This document shows positions 21,896 through 30,501 of a DNA stretch of 64,000 nucleotides, piece by piece. Both the position numbers and the translations under genes were made by a program. The stretch comes from Rhynchopus euleeides (Eukaryota > Euglenozoa > Diplonemea > Diplonemida > Diplonemidae), in NCBI GenBank assembly GCA_963210315.1, contig OY723316.1:186001-250000 (forward strand). The letters are read 5' to 3'. Position 1 is the stretch's first letter, and each line of letters opens with the position of its first letter. The notes beneath the pieces were generated by a model. The model made no database searches and was not told the DNA's origin. It saw only the letters and a program-made list of their open reading frames with translations.

Positions 21896-21948
21896 ATACA
21901 TGTATATACTTGTAGTTATACATGTAAAATTTACAAGATCCCACCGTG

Positions 21949-22138
21949 ATCGCACAGCGAGCGGTGCTCCGGGGGATCGAACCCCGCCAACACCCGCCAC
22001 ACACCCACACCACACGACACACCACCCACACCACCCCCACCCCCCCCTGTGAAGAGATCATCCTTGTGCTTCCTTCTGCTTCTATTTCACTACCACCCCG
22101 CCCCCACCCCCTCCTCCTCCCTCCCTGCCTCTCTCAAT
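21949..22138 (+). other. Probable 5' leader region of the 1445-residue protein gene
   Basis: C-rich, with CACAC and CCACC runs at 21990-22045, then a segment (22045-22100, cttctatttcactacc) that recurs at about 38060-38105 and 35528-35555 and is therefore a dispersed repeat. No promoter motif is recognisable. The frame is open here but has no ATG before 22139. Confidence 0.45.
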
Positions 22139-25100
22139 ATGCCCCAACGCATGGCTGTCCCTCAGGGCCAGTGCCTCGCCGAGCTCAGGGAGAAGCTACA
22201 TTCTGCAGCCCGCGACGCCGCCCACCCGACGCCGCACCGCGGTTCCAACCCAGCCGGGCCACGCGCGACAGAATGCCTGGCACGGCAGTACGCCACGCAG
22301 CTGCTTCAGAGCGCACGCCAGGCTATTGAGGAGGAGGGAGACTACAGCCAAGCCCTGGCATGGCTCCAGGAGGCGGAGCGTGTGACGCGGGAGGAGGTGG
22401 GGTGGTTTGACGACTTCTGCGGCGACGCGTCTCTCCGCACCTCGCTGCGGGGGGAGGTCTTCTGCCTCATGGCGCGCCACGCGCAGTGCAGCGGCGAGCG
22501 CGAATCGGTTATCCTGAAGCACTGCGACGCAGCTCTTCTGGAACCCACCACGCTCCCCAGCACACTCAACGCGCTTGCCGAGCTGTACATCTCGATGGGC
22601 CGCTCGGGCCTGGCGGTGGACCCCTCGCAGAACGCCGTCTACATCCTCGGGAATGAGAACGCAAGGCTCCGGAGCCGCATCCGGAACATCACCCGCCACA
22701 CCGCACGGGCAACGCCTGAGGAGCGCCGCAGCCTGCTGGCAACCCTCACCCAGGGCTCCGCCCTGCAGGCCTACTCGCACTACCTCCTGGGCGTAGCGCT
22801 GGCGGGGAGCGCTGCCAGCCCACCCAGCGGGGCCACCCCGGCGGTGGGGCTCCTCCCCCAGCCGTGCCCCGCATCCACCGCAGCCCTGAGGAGGAAGAGC
22901 GCCTGCGAGCTCCGCTCTGCCGCCCGCCTGGCGGGGTGCGACCCCTTTGTGGAGAACCCCGGGTTTCTGGAAGCCCCCCCGGGGCCCCTCGGCGACGAAA
23001 GCGATGAGTTCTGGAGGAACGGGGTGGTGGAGTATGCCACGGCGACGCCGCGGCCCCCGTCCTACGTCACCAACCACACCAGCGTGCTGCTGCTGGAGGA
23101 GGTGTCTGCGGAGCACCCGGCGAGGGAGGACACGTTTGCTGCTGCGGTGGGCGCGCTGCTGGCGGAGGGGGAGGACGTGTCGGACATCCTCGGGGAGGCG
23201 GTGGGGCAGGGCCCGCGCGACCCGCGCATCGCCGGCGCAGGACACCCCTCCCTGCCTGGGTGCGGCGGCGTTGGCGGGGGCAACGCCAAGTCGGATAAGG
23301 CAGAGTGTGGCCACGCCGCAGACTCGCGGACCCCCTCGCTTCCGGACATCGCACCTCCCGGCTCCCGGGGGGTTGCAGCCGTTATTTCGCCGAGGCTGGA
23401 CCCTGCGGGGGGCCCGCCGAGGGGGCGGCATCAGCAGAAGCAGTCACAGCAGCCCCACCCCCCGCCGAAGGGTGGGGTGGGGTTGGGGCTGCGCCGGCAC
23501 GGCCCCTTCTCCGGGTTGGACTTCGGGTCGGAGCCGAAGGTGTTCGGGAGGCTCTGCTTCCGGACCCCCTCCTCGAGATTCACAGCTGACCTGCAGGCCG
23601 GCGTGCTCTCCATCGGGAGTGCGGGTGTGGATCACTCCCTCCTGGGGGTGTCGTCACACCTGCCGCTGCCCGCAGCCCTGCTCGAGCCGCTGCTCCCGCT
23701 GCACTCCCTCATCGCGGTGGACGCCGCAGGCGCGATACACGCCGCATCCCCCTGCAGGGGCGCACGCCCCCTCTGCAACGGTCACCCCTCCTCCTCCGTC
23801 GTGCAGCGCATCGAGGTGGGCGACCTGCTGGTGCTCAACCCCGAGTCTCCCCCCGAATCCCGCGTCGAGGTCAAGGTGAAGGGGTTGCGCGCCCCGCGGC
23901 AGCAGCAGAAGCCCCCGCGGGCGGAGTCCGCCGGGGCGGAGTGGCGGCCCGTGCTGCCTGGGCTGCCCCAGCAGCAGCAGCTAGTGGAGGGCGCGCAGCA
24001 GGCACCCTCGCCTATCCCGCCCACCGCGCCCCGCCGCAGCAGCAGCGGTGCGCGTCTGCCGCGACGCCCTTCCGGCGGGTCGGCCCGCCGTGGCTCCGGC
24101 GGGTCTGCCGGTGGGAGGCGCGGGTCTGCGAAAGGGCTGAAGGAGGGTCGGGGCGGTGGCGGTGGTGGTGGCAGGCAGGGGCGGATTCTGCTGACGACGT
24201 ATGACACCGTGAGCAAGGACTGGGCGGAGCTGGGGGCGGGGAACCTCGGGGGGTATCTGGAGAAGCTGCGGGCGGAGATGGCGCGGGAGGAGGCGAAGCT
24301 GGTCGAGGCGCAGGGGTGCCGCCTGCGGAACGACGGGATCAGGCAGAAGAAGAAGGAGGAGGAGGAGCAGCAGCAGCAGGAAGAACAGGACACGCAGCCT
24401 GCGGGTGACGCCACACCTGACGCGGTGGCTGCAGAGCCCCAGCAGCAGCCCCAGACACAAGAGGACCGCCCCGCTGCTGTTGCATCAGATGAAGGCGCCG
24501 GGGTTAGCCCCCAGCAGCAGCAGGGCCCGCAGCACCTGCCCTTCCTCGCCCATCTCAACGCGGCGGCGGGTGCTGCTGGCGCGGCGCCCCAGATGCCCTT
24601 CCTCACGCTGCTGCTGTCGATGGGTGGTGCCTCCGCCGCCGCCTCCGCCGCCGCCGCCCCGCGGCCCTGCCTCCCACCCGTGTTTGAATACCTCCAGATG
24701 CTGAGCTCCACTCAGGACACGCCGTACCTCGCGAGCTTCCTGTCCTTCGCCATGCCACCCGCTCCAGCGGTGCGGGCTGCCGCCCCAACCGCCCCAACCG
24801 CGGCGGCGGCGGATGGTGTGTCGGCGCCCGCTGGAGCGCAGCCCCACCAGGAGCACCCTGTCACGCCGACACCCACGAATACACCTGCCACTGCGGCAGT
24901 CACGCCGCATCCACCCCCGGCGCTGCCGCAGCAGCAGAGCATCTCGGGGGTGGAGGGCGAGAAGAAGAAGCAGGAGGGTGAATCCAGACAGGCCCAGCAG
25001 AAGGAGGGGAGCGCTGCGATTTCATTCACGCAGCGCCTTAACGAGCTGTACCCCATCCTCCCCGTCACGCGGGATGACGGGAGTGTCGTGGCGCCGCCCC

Positions 25101-26476
25101 GCGCGCTCGGCAGCGCAGGCGGGGGCGGGGGCGGGGGCGGCAGCGGCAGCTTCCTCGACAGCGCGTCTTCCACGCCGGAGCCACCGGAGGTGGCGGAGGG
25201 CCCTCCGCAGCAGCCGCACCACCCTGCGCCCGACAGCGGCGCGGCGGCGGGGGTGCAGAGCGCCCGCCCCCCGCCTGTGGAGGCCGAGCAGCAGCAGAAG
25301 GGCGGCGGCACCGCCCGCCCCAGCCACGAATCCCCCCGCTCCGTCCTCGGCACGGTGTTCGAGGTGCCGTCGCACCAGCAGAGGAGGCAGAGCGAGGGGG
25401 GAGCAGGGGCAGCAGGGTGGCAGCAGCGGCACTCCCCAGCGGACCCCCAGCTCCTCTCCGCTCTGGTGGCCTTCTGCGGCAGCCTGCCGGCGCCGGGAAG
25501 CGCTCTGCAGGCCGTGGCGGGGGCGCTGAGCTTCTTCGAAGGGGATCACACATGGCTTGCCGGGATGGCGGGGGCGGAGGCAAAGGCGGCTGCTGCCGCC
25601 GCTGCTGCCGCCACCTCACCCACCGACCCCGGCCTGGGTGCGACGGTGTCGTCCACCGCGGCGGTTGCATCGAAGAGCATGCGGGACGACGCGGCGTTCG
25701 ACGGGCTCATCTCCACAGGGGATGCCGAGGCCTCCCCCCAGGGCGGCGGGGCGGATGCTGCGGCAGCGGCACCATCGCCCCCCTCCCCCGCCTCCGCAGC
25801 CCCGGCGCTTCTCTGCGCGGCGACGGCCTGCCCCGACGACATGCCGCAGCCGATGTGGCTGCAGGGAGTCTGCAGCCTCGGGATGCAGATGCAGCCGCAG
25901 CCGCAGGATGCCGAGGTGGAGGCAAACGCTCCTGCGGTGGAGCAGCCGCGAAGCGAGCCCATTCATGCTGAGGAGGTGGTGTCCAGTGGTGGTGGTGGCG
26001 GCGGTACCCTGCTGGCTGATGTGCATCCTATGGCGAAGAGGCGCAGCGTCGGGTCGCCGATTATTGTGCTCGGGGAGAGCTGTGAAGGGGGTAGTGGGTT
26101 CGACGCGACGCAGCCCACGATGATGCGCAGCACGTTGTCGATCCAGGACATTCAGATGGGCGACACCAACGAGGCACAGACTCCGACCCAGGAGGGGGCC
26201 GCTGCGGGGCAGGGGGGGTTCGACCCGAACACCCCGAAGGACCGGGAGGCGCGTGAGAATCTACTGGCAGCCTTCACCTCCGAGGTGCTGGAGGGTGAGG
26301 ACGAGATTTTTGGGGGTAGCGGTGGTGGTGGTGGTGGTGGCGGTGGCGGCGCGCTCAGGTCTCCCCCCGATGGTGCCGTGAGGCTTGCGTCACTCCTCGG
26401 GCACTGCAGCATCGGGGACTTCCCGTCGCTGCAGCTGCTGCAGGCGATATGTGGCACGACTGAATCCGATGCCTAA
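22139..26476 (+). CDS. Large low-complexity protein of unknown function, single exon, 1445 residues
   Basis: Function not recognised. The first in-frame ATG is 22139 (a second is at 22151); the open frame upstream begins in a dispersed repeat without an ATG. Strong GC bias at third positions over 4.3 kb and one uninterrupted frame support a real gene. Residues about 30-230 look helical and TPR-like (EGDYSQALAWLQEAERVT, LNALAELYISMGRSG). About 455-590 may be a small folded domain (VFGRLCFRTPSS...RIEVGDLLVLNPES). About 630-680 is a basic Arg/Gly/Ser tract and 695-745 a charged coiled-coil-like stretch ending in Glu/Gln runs. The rest is Ala/Pro/Gln/Gly-rich with short recurring hydrophobic segments (LPFLAHLN, MPFLTLLLSM, FEYLQML). 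A poly-Gly run precedes the C-terminus. No signal peptide or membrane segment is clear from the 22139 start. A regulatory scaffold is possible, but that is a guess. Confidence 0.72.
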   Translation: MPQRMAVPQGQCLAELREKLHSAARDAAHPTPHRGSNPAGPRATECLARQYATQLLQSARQAIEEEGDYSQALAWLQEAERVTREEVGWFDDFCGDASLRTSLRGEVFCLMARHAQCSGERESVILKHCDAALLEPTTLPSTLNALAELYISMGRSGLAVDPSQNAVYILGNENARLRSRIRNITRHTARATPEERRSLLATLTQGSALQAYSHYLLGVALAGSAASPPSGATPAVGLLPQPCPASTAALRRKSACELRSAARLAGCDPFVENPGFLEAPPGPLGDESDEFWRNGVVEYATATPRPPSYVTNHTSVLLLEEVSAEHPAREDTFAAAVGALLAEGEDVSDILGEAVGQGPRDPRIAGAGHPSLPGCGGVGGGNAKSDKAECGHAADSRTPSLPDIAPPGSRGVAAVISPRLDPAGGPPRGRHQQKQSQQPHPPPKGGVGLGLRRHGPFSGLDFGSEPKVFGRLCFRTPSSRFTADLQAGVLSIGSAGVDHSLLGVSSHLPLPAALLEPLLPLHSLIAVDAAGAIHAASPCRGARPLCNGHPSSSVVQRIEVGDLLVLNPESPPESRVEVKVKGLRAPRQQQKPPRAESAGAEWRPVLPGLPQQQQLVEGAQQAPSPIPPTAPRRSSSGARLPRRPSGGSARRGSGGSAGGRRGSAKGLKEGRGGGGGGGRQGRILLTTYDTVSKDWAELGAGNLGGYLEKLRAEMAREEAKLVEAQGCRLRNDGIRQKKKEEEEQQQQEEQDTQPAGDATPDAVAAEPQQQPQTQEDRPAAVASDEGAGVSPQQQQGPQHLPFLAHLNAAAGAAGAAPQMPFLTLLLSMGGASAAASAAAAPRPCLPPVFEYLQMLSSTQDTPYLASFLSFAMPPAPAVRAAAPTAPTAAAADGVSAPAGAQPHQEHPVTPTPTNTPATAAVTPHPPPALPQQQSISGVEGEKKKQEGESRQAQQKEGSAAISFTQRLNELYPILPVTRDDGSVVAPPRALGSAGGGGGGGGSGSFLDSASSTPEPPEVAEGPPQQPHHPAPDSGAAAGVQSARPPPVEAEQQQKGGGTARPSHESPRSVLGTVFEVPSHQQRRQSEGGAGAAGWQQRHSPADPQLLSALVAFCGSLPAPGSALQAVAGALSFFEGDHTWLAGMAGAEAKAAAAAAAAATSPTDPGLGATVSSTAAVASKSMRDDAAFDGLISTGDAEASPQGGGADAAAAAPSPPSPASAAPALLCAATACPDDMPQPMWLQGVCSLGMQMQPQPQDAEVEANAPAVEQPRSEPIHAEEVVSSGGGGGGTLLADVHPMAKRRSVGSPIIVLGESCEGGSGFDATQPTMMRSTLSIQDIQMGDTNEAQTPTQEGAAAGQGGFDPNTPKDREARENLLAAFTSEVLEGEDEIFGGSGGGGGGGGGGALRSPPDGAVRLASLLGHCSIGDFPSLQLLQAICGTTESDA

Positions 26477-27451
26477 TCCACACACTGCTGATGGCAGGAG
26501 CTTTCGCATGCCCCATGATGGTTGCTATGATCGGTGTTATGTTGTCAAAGCGGAGGACGGCCGCTTTAAGAATGCGGAAAACGCGAGAAGAAGAAACGAG
26601 TGAGGTGTGTGTCAGCACTGTCAGGCGGGTGCTTGATGTGCTCTGCACTAATCCCTGTGTGGCGGTGCAAATCTGAAAGAGAAGTGTCAAGTCTTAGTGA
26701 GGAGGCCTTGAAGGGTTCAGGTTACTGGCCTGCCCCTGCTGTGTGTCTGATCTCTACCCCTCAGAGGCGGGATGACACCCGTCTGTGCTTACATTGATGC
26801 TCCTTCCACTTCGCGACCCCATCCTCACCCACCCCCCACCCCCCGTGTTTAGGGCTTTCGTGGTTCCCCGCGCAGAGCCCGAGAGGAGGCCTTCATTCGC
26901 AGCAGCGCGTTGCGGTGTCCTGCACACATGCCAAACCAGCAGGTGCCTTTTTGTACAAAAAGAAATGCATTTTCGCAGATACCAAGCCCCTCTTCCGCCT
27001 TCCGCCTTCTTCCTGTTTTCCTTTGTCTGGCTTGTTAGGCCTGCCCCAGCGGGGCCTGGGCTGTACTATCACGCAGTGGTGTGTGCATTATTCTTGGCGG
27101 GGGGGGGGGAGGCAAGCTGCCCCCTTTCTTTTTGAAGCAGTGAATCAGCAACAGCACCTCGCCCCCCCCCCCCTAGGGCAGTGATAGAAAATACGTAAAA
27201 AACGTTCAACGTATTTGAACGTTCAACGTATTTGAACGTTCAACGTATTTTTAAAAAGCAGGCTCAAGAATCAGCAACAGCACCTCGCCCCCCCCCCCCG
27301 TCACCTTCTTGCCAATCACCCCTCCCCTCACCTTGTGTGAACTTTCGAGGCAAATGAGACACGAAGTCAAGCGGGAGGGAGGTGAGACACAAGGGGTGAG
27401 AGGCATCGACAAGCAGAGCAGCGCGCTCACTGGGGGGAGGGGGGGGGGGGG
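26477..27451. other. Intergenic region with small repeats, no gene seen
   Basis: 27190-27254 holds about three 17-bp units (cgttcaacgtatttgaa), each nearly palindromic. This AT-rich patch is flanked by two copies of a 30-bp sequence (aatcagcaacagcacctcg plus a C run, at 27142 and 27269). Long C or G runs occur at 27161, 27287 and 27429. Confidence 0.6.
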
Positions 27452-27453
27452 TA

Positions 27454-28601
27454 GGGGGGGTCAAATGCCACCCTTTTACGTGGACAAACACGATTTTTCA
27501 AAAAACCGGCGCAGAGGCCCCAAAGCCCCCGTAAACCCTCCAAACCCCCCCAGATCGGTCCGGAAACCCATCGAACCCCACTTTTCCACCATTCCGGGCA
27601 CCTCAGGTGCCCGAATTGGGGTACCTAAATTTTGTGCCACCGTTTGGTACCGGACAGTGCCACTGTGTGGGAGGTTGGAAAAGAAAATGCCCCAACACAC
27701 CACATCTGAGGGTTGCAATGCATGTTGCTTGCCAACCACGTCATCCGGTGGGTGTCAGGCGCTATGTAGGTGGCATTAGCCAGGTCTTCGATGAGTTCTG
27801 GCTTGTATATGTACCTCCCTGCCACCATGCACCGGGAGGCTGCCTGTAGGTACGGAACAAGTCCAGATGGTCGTGTGATTCCTGTGCAGCAGTGCTCCAC
27901 AACCGGGATGTGTTGACAACGACTGTTGCAACACGAGCTGTACATTCCGGGAACACATGAAGTGCGCTGTCGTGGTACCCATTGTGCCAGAATTGGTAGT
28001 TGCTGCGGTCTACTTTGCCTGGCCCAAGAGCACTGGTACTGAACGGTGCAATATGCGTGGCGAGGTGAATGCAACGGAAGGGCGCAAAGTCAATACAGCT
28101 CTCGGATGGCGGGTGGTGGTGCCACTAGTGTGTGACGTTCACTCGAGGATACAACGCATCACAATGAATCAGCAACCGTGGACCGAGTACAATACGCTCT
28201 CTGTGGCTGGTGTGGGGGACAAAGGCAGTGCCTGTGCCGCAGGCAGGGAGGTACATATACAAGCCAGAACACATCGAAGACCTGGCTCATGCCACCTACA
28301 TAGCGCCTGACACCCACCGGATGACGTGGTTGGCAAGCAACATGCATTGCAACCCTCAGATGTGGTGTGTTGGGGCATTTTCTTTTCCAACCTCCCACAC
28401 AGTGGCACTGTCCGGTACCAAACGGTGGCACAAAATTTAGGTACCCCAATTCGGGCACCTGAGGTGCCCGGAATGGTGGAAAAGTGGGGTTCGATGGGTT
28501 TCCGGACCGATCTGGGGGGGTTTGGAGGGTTTACGGGGGCTTTGGGGCCTCTGCGCCGGTTTTTTGAAAAATCGTGTTTGTCACCCCCATTTGACCCCCC
28601 C
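27454..28601. mobile_element. Foldback element with ~365-bp inverted arms
   Basis: Left arm 27454-27823 and right arm 28242-28601 are near-identical inverted copies. Outer ends start GGGGGGGTCAAATG, with TA on both sides (27452-27453 and 28602-28603) as a likely target duplication. The unique core is 27824-28241. Read inward from either end's complement, the arm encodes the same open stretch (YIYKPELIEDLANATYIAP; MTWLASNMHCNPQMWCVGA; SGTKRWHKI), so the arms include part of a former coding region. The frame continues into the core on the minus strand (to about 28074). A TA target and TIRs would fit a Tc1/mariner- or PIF-like origin, but no catalytic motif is visible. Confidence 0.85.
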
Positions 28602-28603
28602 TA

Positions 28604-29267
28604 GGGGGGGGGGGGGGGCTGTGTGGGCCTGTGTGAAATATTTCTTAGGGGGACCTGGGCCGGTCCCTGCCAATGTGCTCTACCAACACTTTACCAAAAA
28701 AAAATATGGCAGTTTTTTTTTGTTTTTTTTTGCGCTAACCAGGCTCCTGGTCTCTAGCAAAGAAGACTGTTGGCAGCGCATGTGTTCACCCATGTACCCC
28801 ACAGGTAACGAACCAGCGCACAAACAAACGCACCGTGTCTTCACGGAAGGCGTTCAGAACTTGAAAGGTTACAGTGGGAGCAATGTTTTATTCACCCTAC
28901 ACTCCACGCCCCCCCCCCCCCCCCCAACGTGACAGGCGACCAGAAGGTTTGCACAAACAAAACAAAAGAAAACCCGGCAATGATGCCCCTGATTTACCCC
29001 TTTTTCACTACGCACAAACTACGCAATCTGGGGGGGGGGTCTCGCTTTTTGGTCCCCCCCCAGTTTTTTTTGGTCCCCCTTTCTGTGTGGCTACTGAGAC
29101 AGGACTGGAGGCACTGCGCTGACCGAGCAAAAAATTATTGCCAGAACTCACTATACACCGTACGAAAGAACGCACGACATGTGGGGCGGGACTCCAGAAA
29201 CACCTGGGCAAGGTTGCCCCATGCCCAGAAACACCTGAGAAGGAAGTGAGTTCCAGGAGCCGCGTAG
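28604..29267. other. Intergenic region, no gene seen
   Basis: Homopolymer-rich (G runs at 28604, C runs at 28911). 28999-29033 (ttcactacgcacaaactacg) is repeated directly at 29936-29963, bracketing a ~0.93-kb island that contains two coding-like fragments. Confidence 0.5.
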
Positions 29268-29600
29268 AACACCCTCGAGATTGTGAATGATGATACGATC
29301 ACAGCCTTCAGGGCGATGCGAGGTGCCACCCTGAAGGTGGCCCTTGACATCAAGGAGAGCGTCGGCCGAGGGGTCGACGAAAAGCTGAAGAAGGCGCTAC
29401 TGGCACTGGATCCCGCGGGGTATACGGAGGTCACCGCCACACAGGCAACCTCCGCTGACAACGTCCAGGAGACGTTATCCGAGGGGATCACAACGGCACT
29501 AGAGATCTGTGTCACGGGATCCAGGCGCCCACTCTCCCTCGACGGTCTGGGGATTGTTGTTGGGTATGGTGTCGTTTCCTGCAGCTGCAAAAAAGCGTAG
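29268..29600 (+). CDS. Possible exon of an unrecognised protein
   Basis: An open frame after TAG at 29265, reading NTLEIVNDDTITAFRAMRG, then LKVALDIKESVGRGVDEKL, then LDPAGYTEVTATQATSADN. Composition is protein-like and unlike the homopolymer-rich surroundings. A splice acceptor at the cgcgtag before 29268 is possible. The 3' end runs into an R2 repeat copy. No ATG at the start, and no family recognised. Confidence 0.3.
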   Translation, partial: NTLEIVNDDTITAFRAMRGATLKVALDIKESVGRGVDEKLKKALLALDPAGYTEVTATQATSADNVQETLSEGITTALEICVTGSRRPLSLDGLGIVVGYGVVSCSCKKA

Positions 29601-29646
29601 CAACTGTGCTTCCTTCTTCCTTAATGATGCGTTGACGCTTCCACCC
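29592..29646 (-). repeat. 52-bp dispersed repeat (family R2), inverse copy
   Basis: Inverse near-identical copy of 14824-14876. Its right boundary lies in a local ~48-bp tandem duplication (29620-29667 and 29668-29715: ttaatgatgcgttga then gagctgaagcaggcaccgc), so it probably arrived in, or provoked a duplication of, the coding-like sequence here. Confidence 0.7.
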
Positions 29647-29680
29647 GGAGGAGCTGAAGCAGGCACCGCTTAATGATGCG

Positions 29681-29887
29681 TTGATGCTTCCACCCGACGA
29701 GCTGAAGCAGGCACCGCGCCAAAGGGCACCCCCAAAGAGACCTGCAAAGACTGCGTCGAAACCCGCACCGAAGGCTGCCAGCGCTGCAGCACCTGAAGAA
29801 CCTGCAGCACCTGCAGCACCTGAAGCGCCTGCACCCTCACTGACCCCGGAACAGCAAGAACTCCTTGAGTTTGGGGTCCCGGCATAG
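29681..29887 (+). CDS. Possible C-terminal exon, Lys/Ala/Pro-rich
   Basis: Reads LPPDELKQAPRQRAPPKRP, then AKTASKPAPKAASAAAPEEP, then PSLTPEQQELLEFGVPA with stop TAG at 29885. It resembles the basic Ala/Lys/Pro tail seen at 20699-21079 in composition only. It could be the end of the same broken gene as 29268-29600. Nothing further can be said. Confidence 0.28.
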   Translation: MMLPPDELKQAPRQRAPPKRPAKTASKPAPKAASAAAPEEPAAPAAPEAPAPSLTPEQQELLEFGVPA

Positions 29888-30071
29888 AGACAGAGAATGG
29901 CTGAGTAAATCAAAAAATGAGACCCCCCCCCCCCCTTTTCACTACGCACAAACTACGCAATATGGGGTCGTCAGGGGCACCACCCGGGCCGGCAAATCCT
30001 TTTTTTGTGTTTTTCTCTTTGACAGACTTGTTGATGTGGCAACATCATCCCACCCCACCCCCCACCCCCCC

Positions 30072-30213
30072 CTCCCTGCTTGTGGTGGCATGCGCACTTG
30101 GGGGCAGGGGGTGGGTGTGTGCCGAGTTGAATTGAATCGGCTACACACCCTCCCGTTGTGCATTGATCTGCCTTGCACAACATATCTGGTGTAGTGACTA
30201 CAAAAAGGACTAA
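30072..30213 (+). repeat. Dispersed repeat R1, left half, ending at an insertion site
   Basis: Runs from cttgtggtggcatgcgcac through gagttgaattgaatcggc and gtgtagtgactacaaaaag to ggactaa at 30213. The continuation expected from the uninterrupted copies (cattgcgagaagg) is missing here and appears instead after 34779, preceded by taa. Confidence 0.85.
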
Positions 30214-30501
30214 GGGGGTCTTCGCTGGTCGACAAACTTCGACAAACTTCGTCGTTCGTCACATAATTAGGAAAACGGCTGTTTCAGGGGGTTTTTCACC
30301 GAAGACGGCAGTGTTCTGACGACGACGACAGGGGTCTTCGACTAAAACTTCGTCAGCGAAGACCCCCCCCGCAAAATGAATTAAAAACCGGTTTTTCGGG
30401 GATTCTCGCTGTTCGTCACCTGTCGTCAAATTTCGACAAACTTCGACAATTTTCACCTAAACCGACGGAAAATGCACCAAAATGCACCACCCACAGCCTG
30501 G

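Larger units (their letters stand above)
18280..21948. mobile_element. Outer palindromic MITE with CACGGTGGGATC ends, interrupted by a larger element
   Basis: The two ends carry a perfect 55-bp inverted repeat (18280-18334 and 21894-21948) beginning CACGGTGGGATCTTG, with AT on both outer sides. If the element at 18335-21330 and one TA are removed, the left arm runs on exactly as the inverse complement of the right arm across the join. That restores a ~671-bp element that is almost one continuous palindrome. No coding capacity is present in the MITE itself. The 2-bp duplication and CAC-type ends are compatible with CMC-type transposons, but the superfamily is uncertain. Confidence 0.88.

Noticed and set aside
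21955-21995. Possible tRNA T-arm on the minus strand (ggggttcgatccccc)
   Set aside because: No matching acceptor, D-arm or anticodon arm is found upstream.
22049-22138. N-terminal extension of the 1445-residue protein with a hydrophobic stretch (LCFLLLLFHYH)
   Set aside because: It begins with GTG, not ATG, and the DNA is part of a dispersed repeat also seen near 38060. The first ATG at 22139 is preferred.
22196-23431. 411-codon minus-strand frame opposite the 1445-residue gene
   Set aside because: Shadow frame caused by strong GC third-position bias; Arg/Pro/Ala-rich and without domain features.
30214-30367. Stand-alone 154-bp MITE with GGGGGTCTTCGCTG ends
   Set aside because: No TAA follows its right end, while the R1 repeat resumes after TAA at 34777. 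The larger element explains both flanks better, though the small unit may be an internal end duplication.
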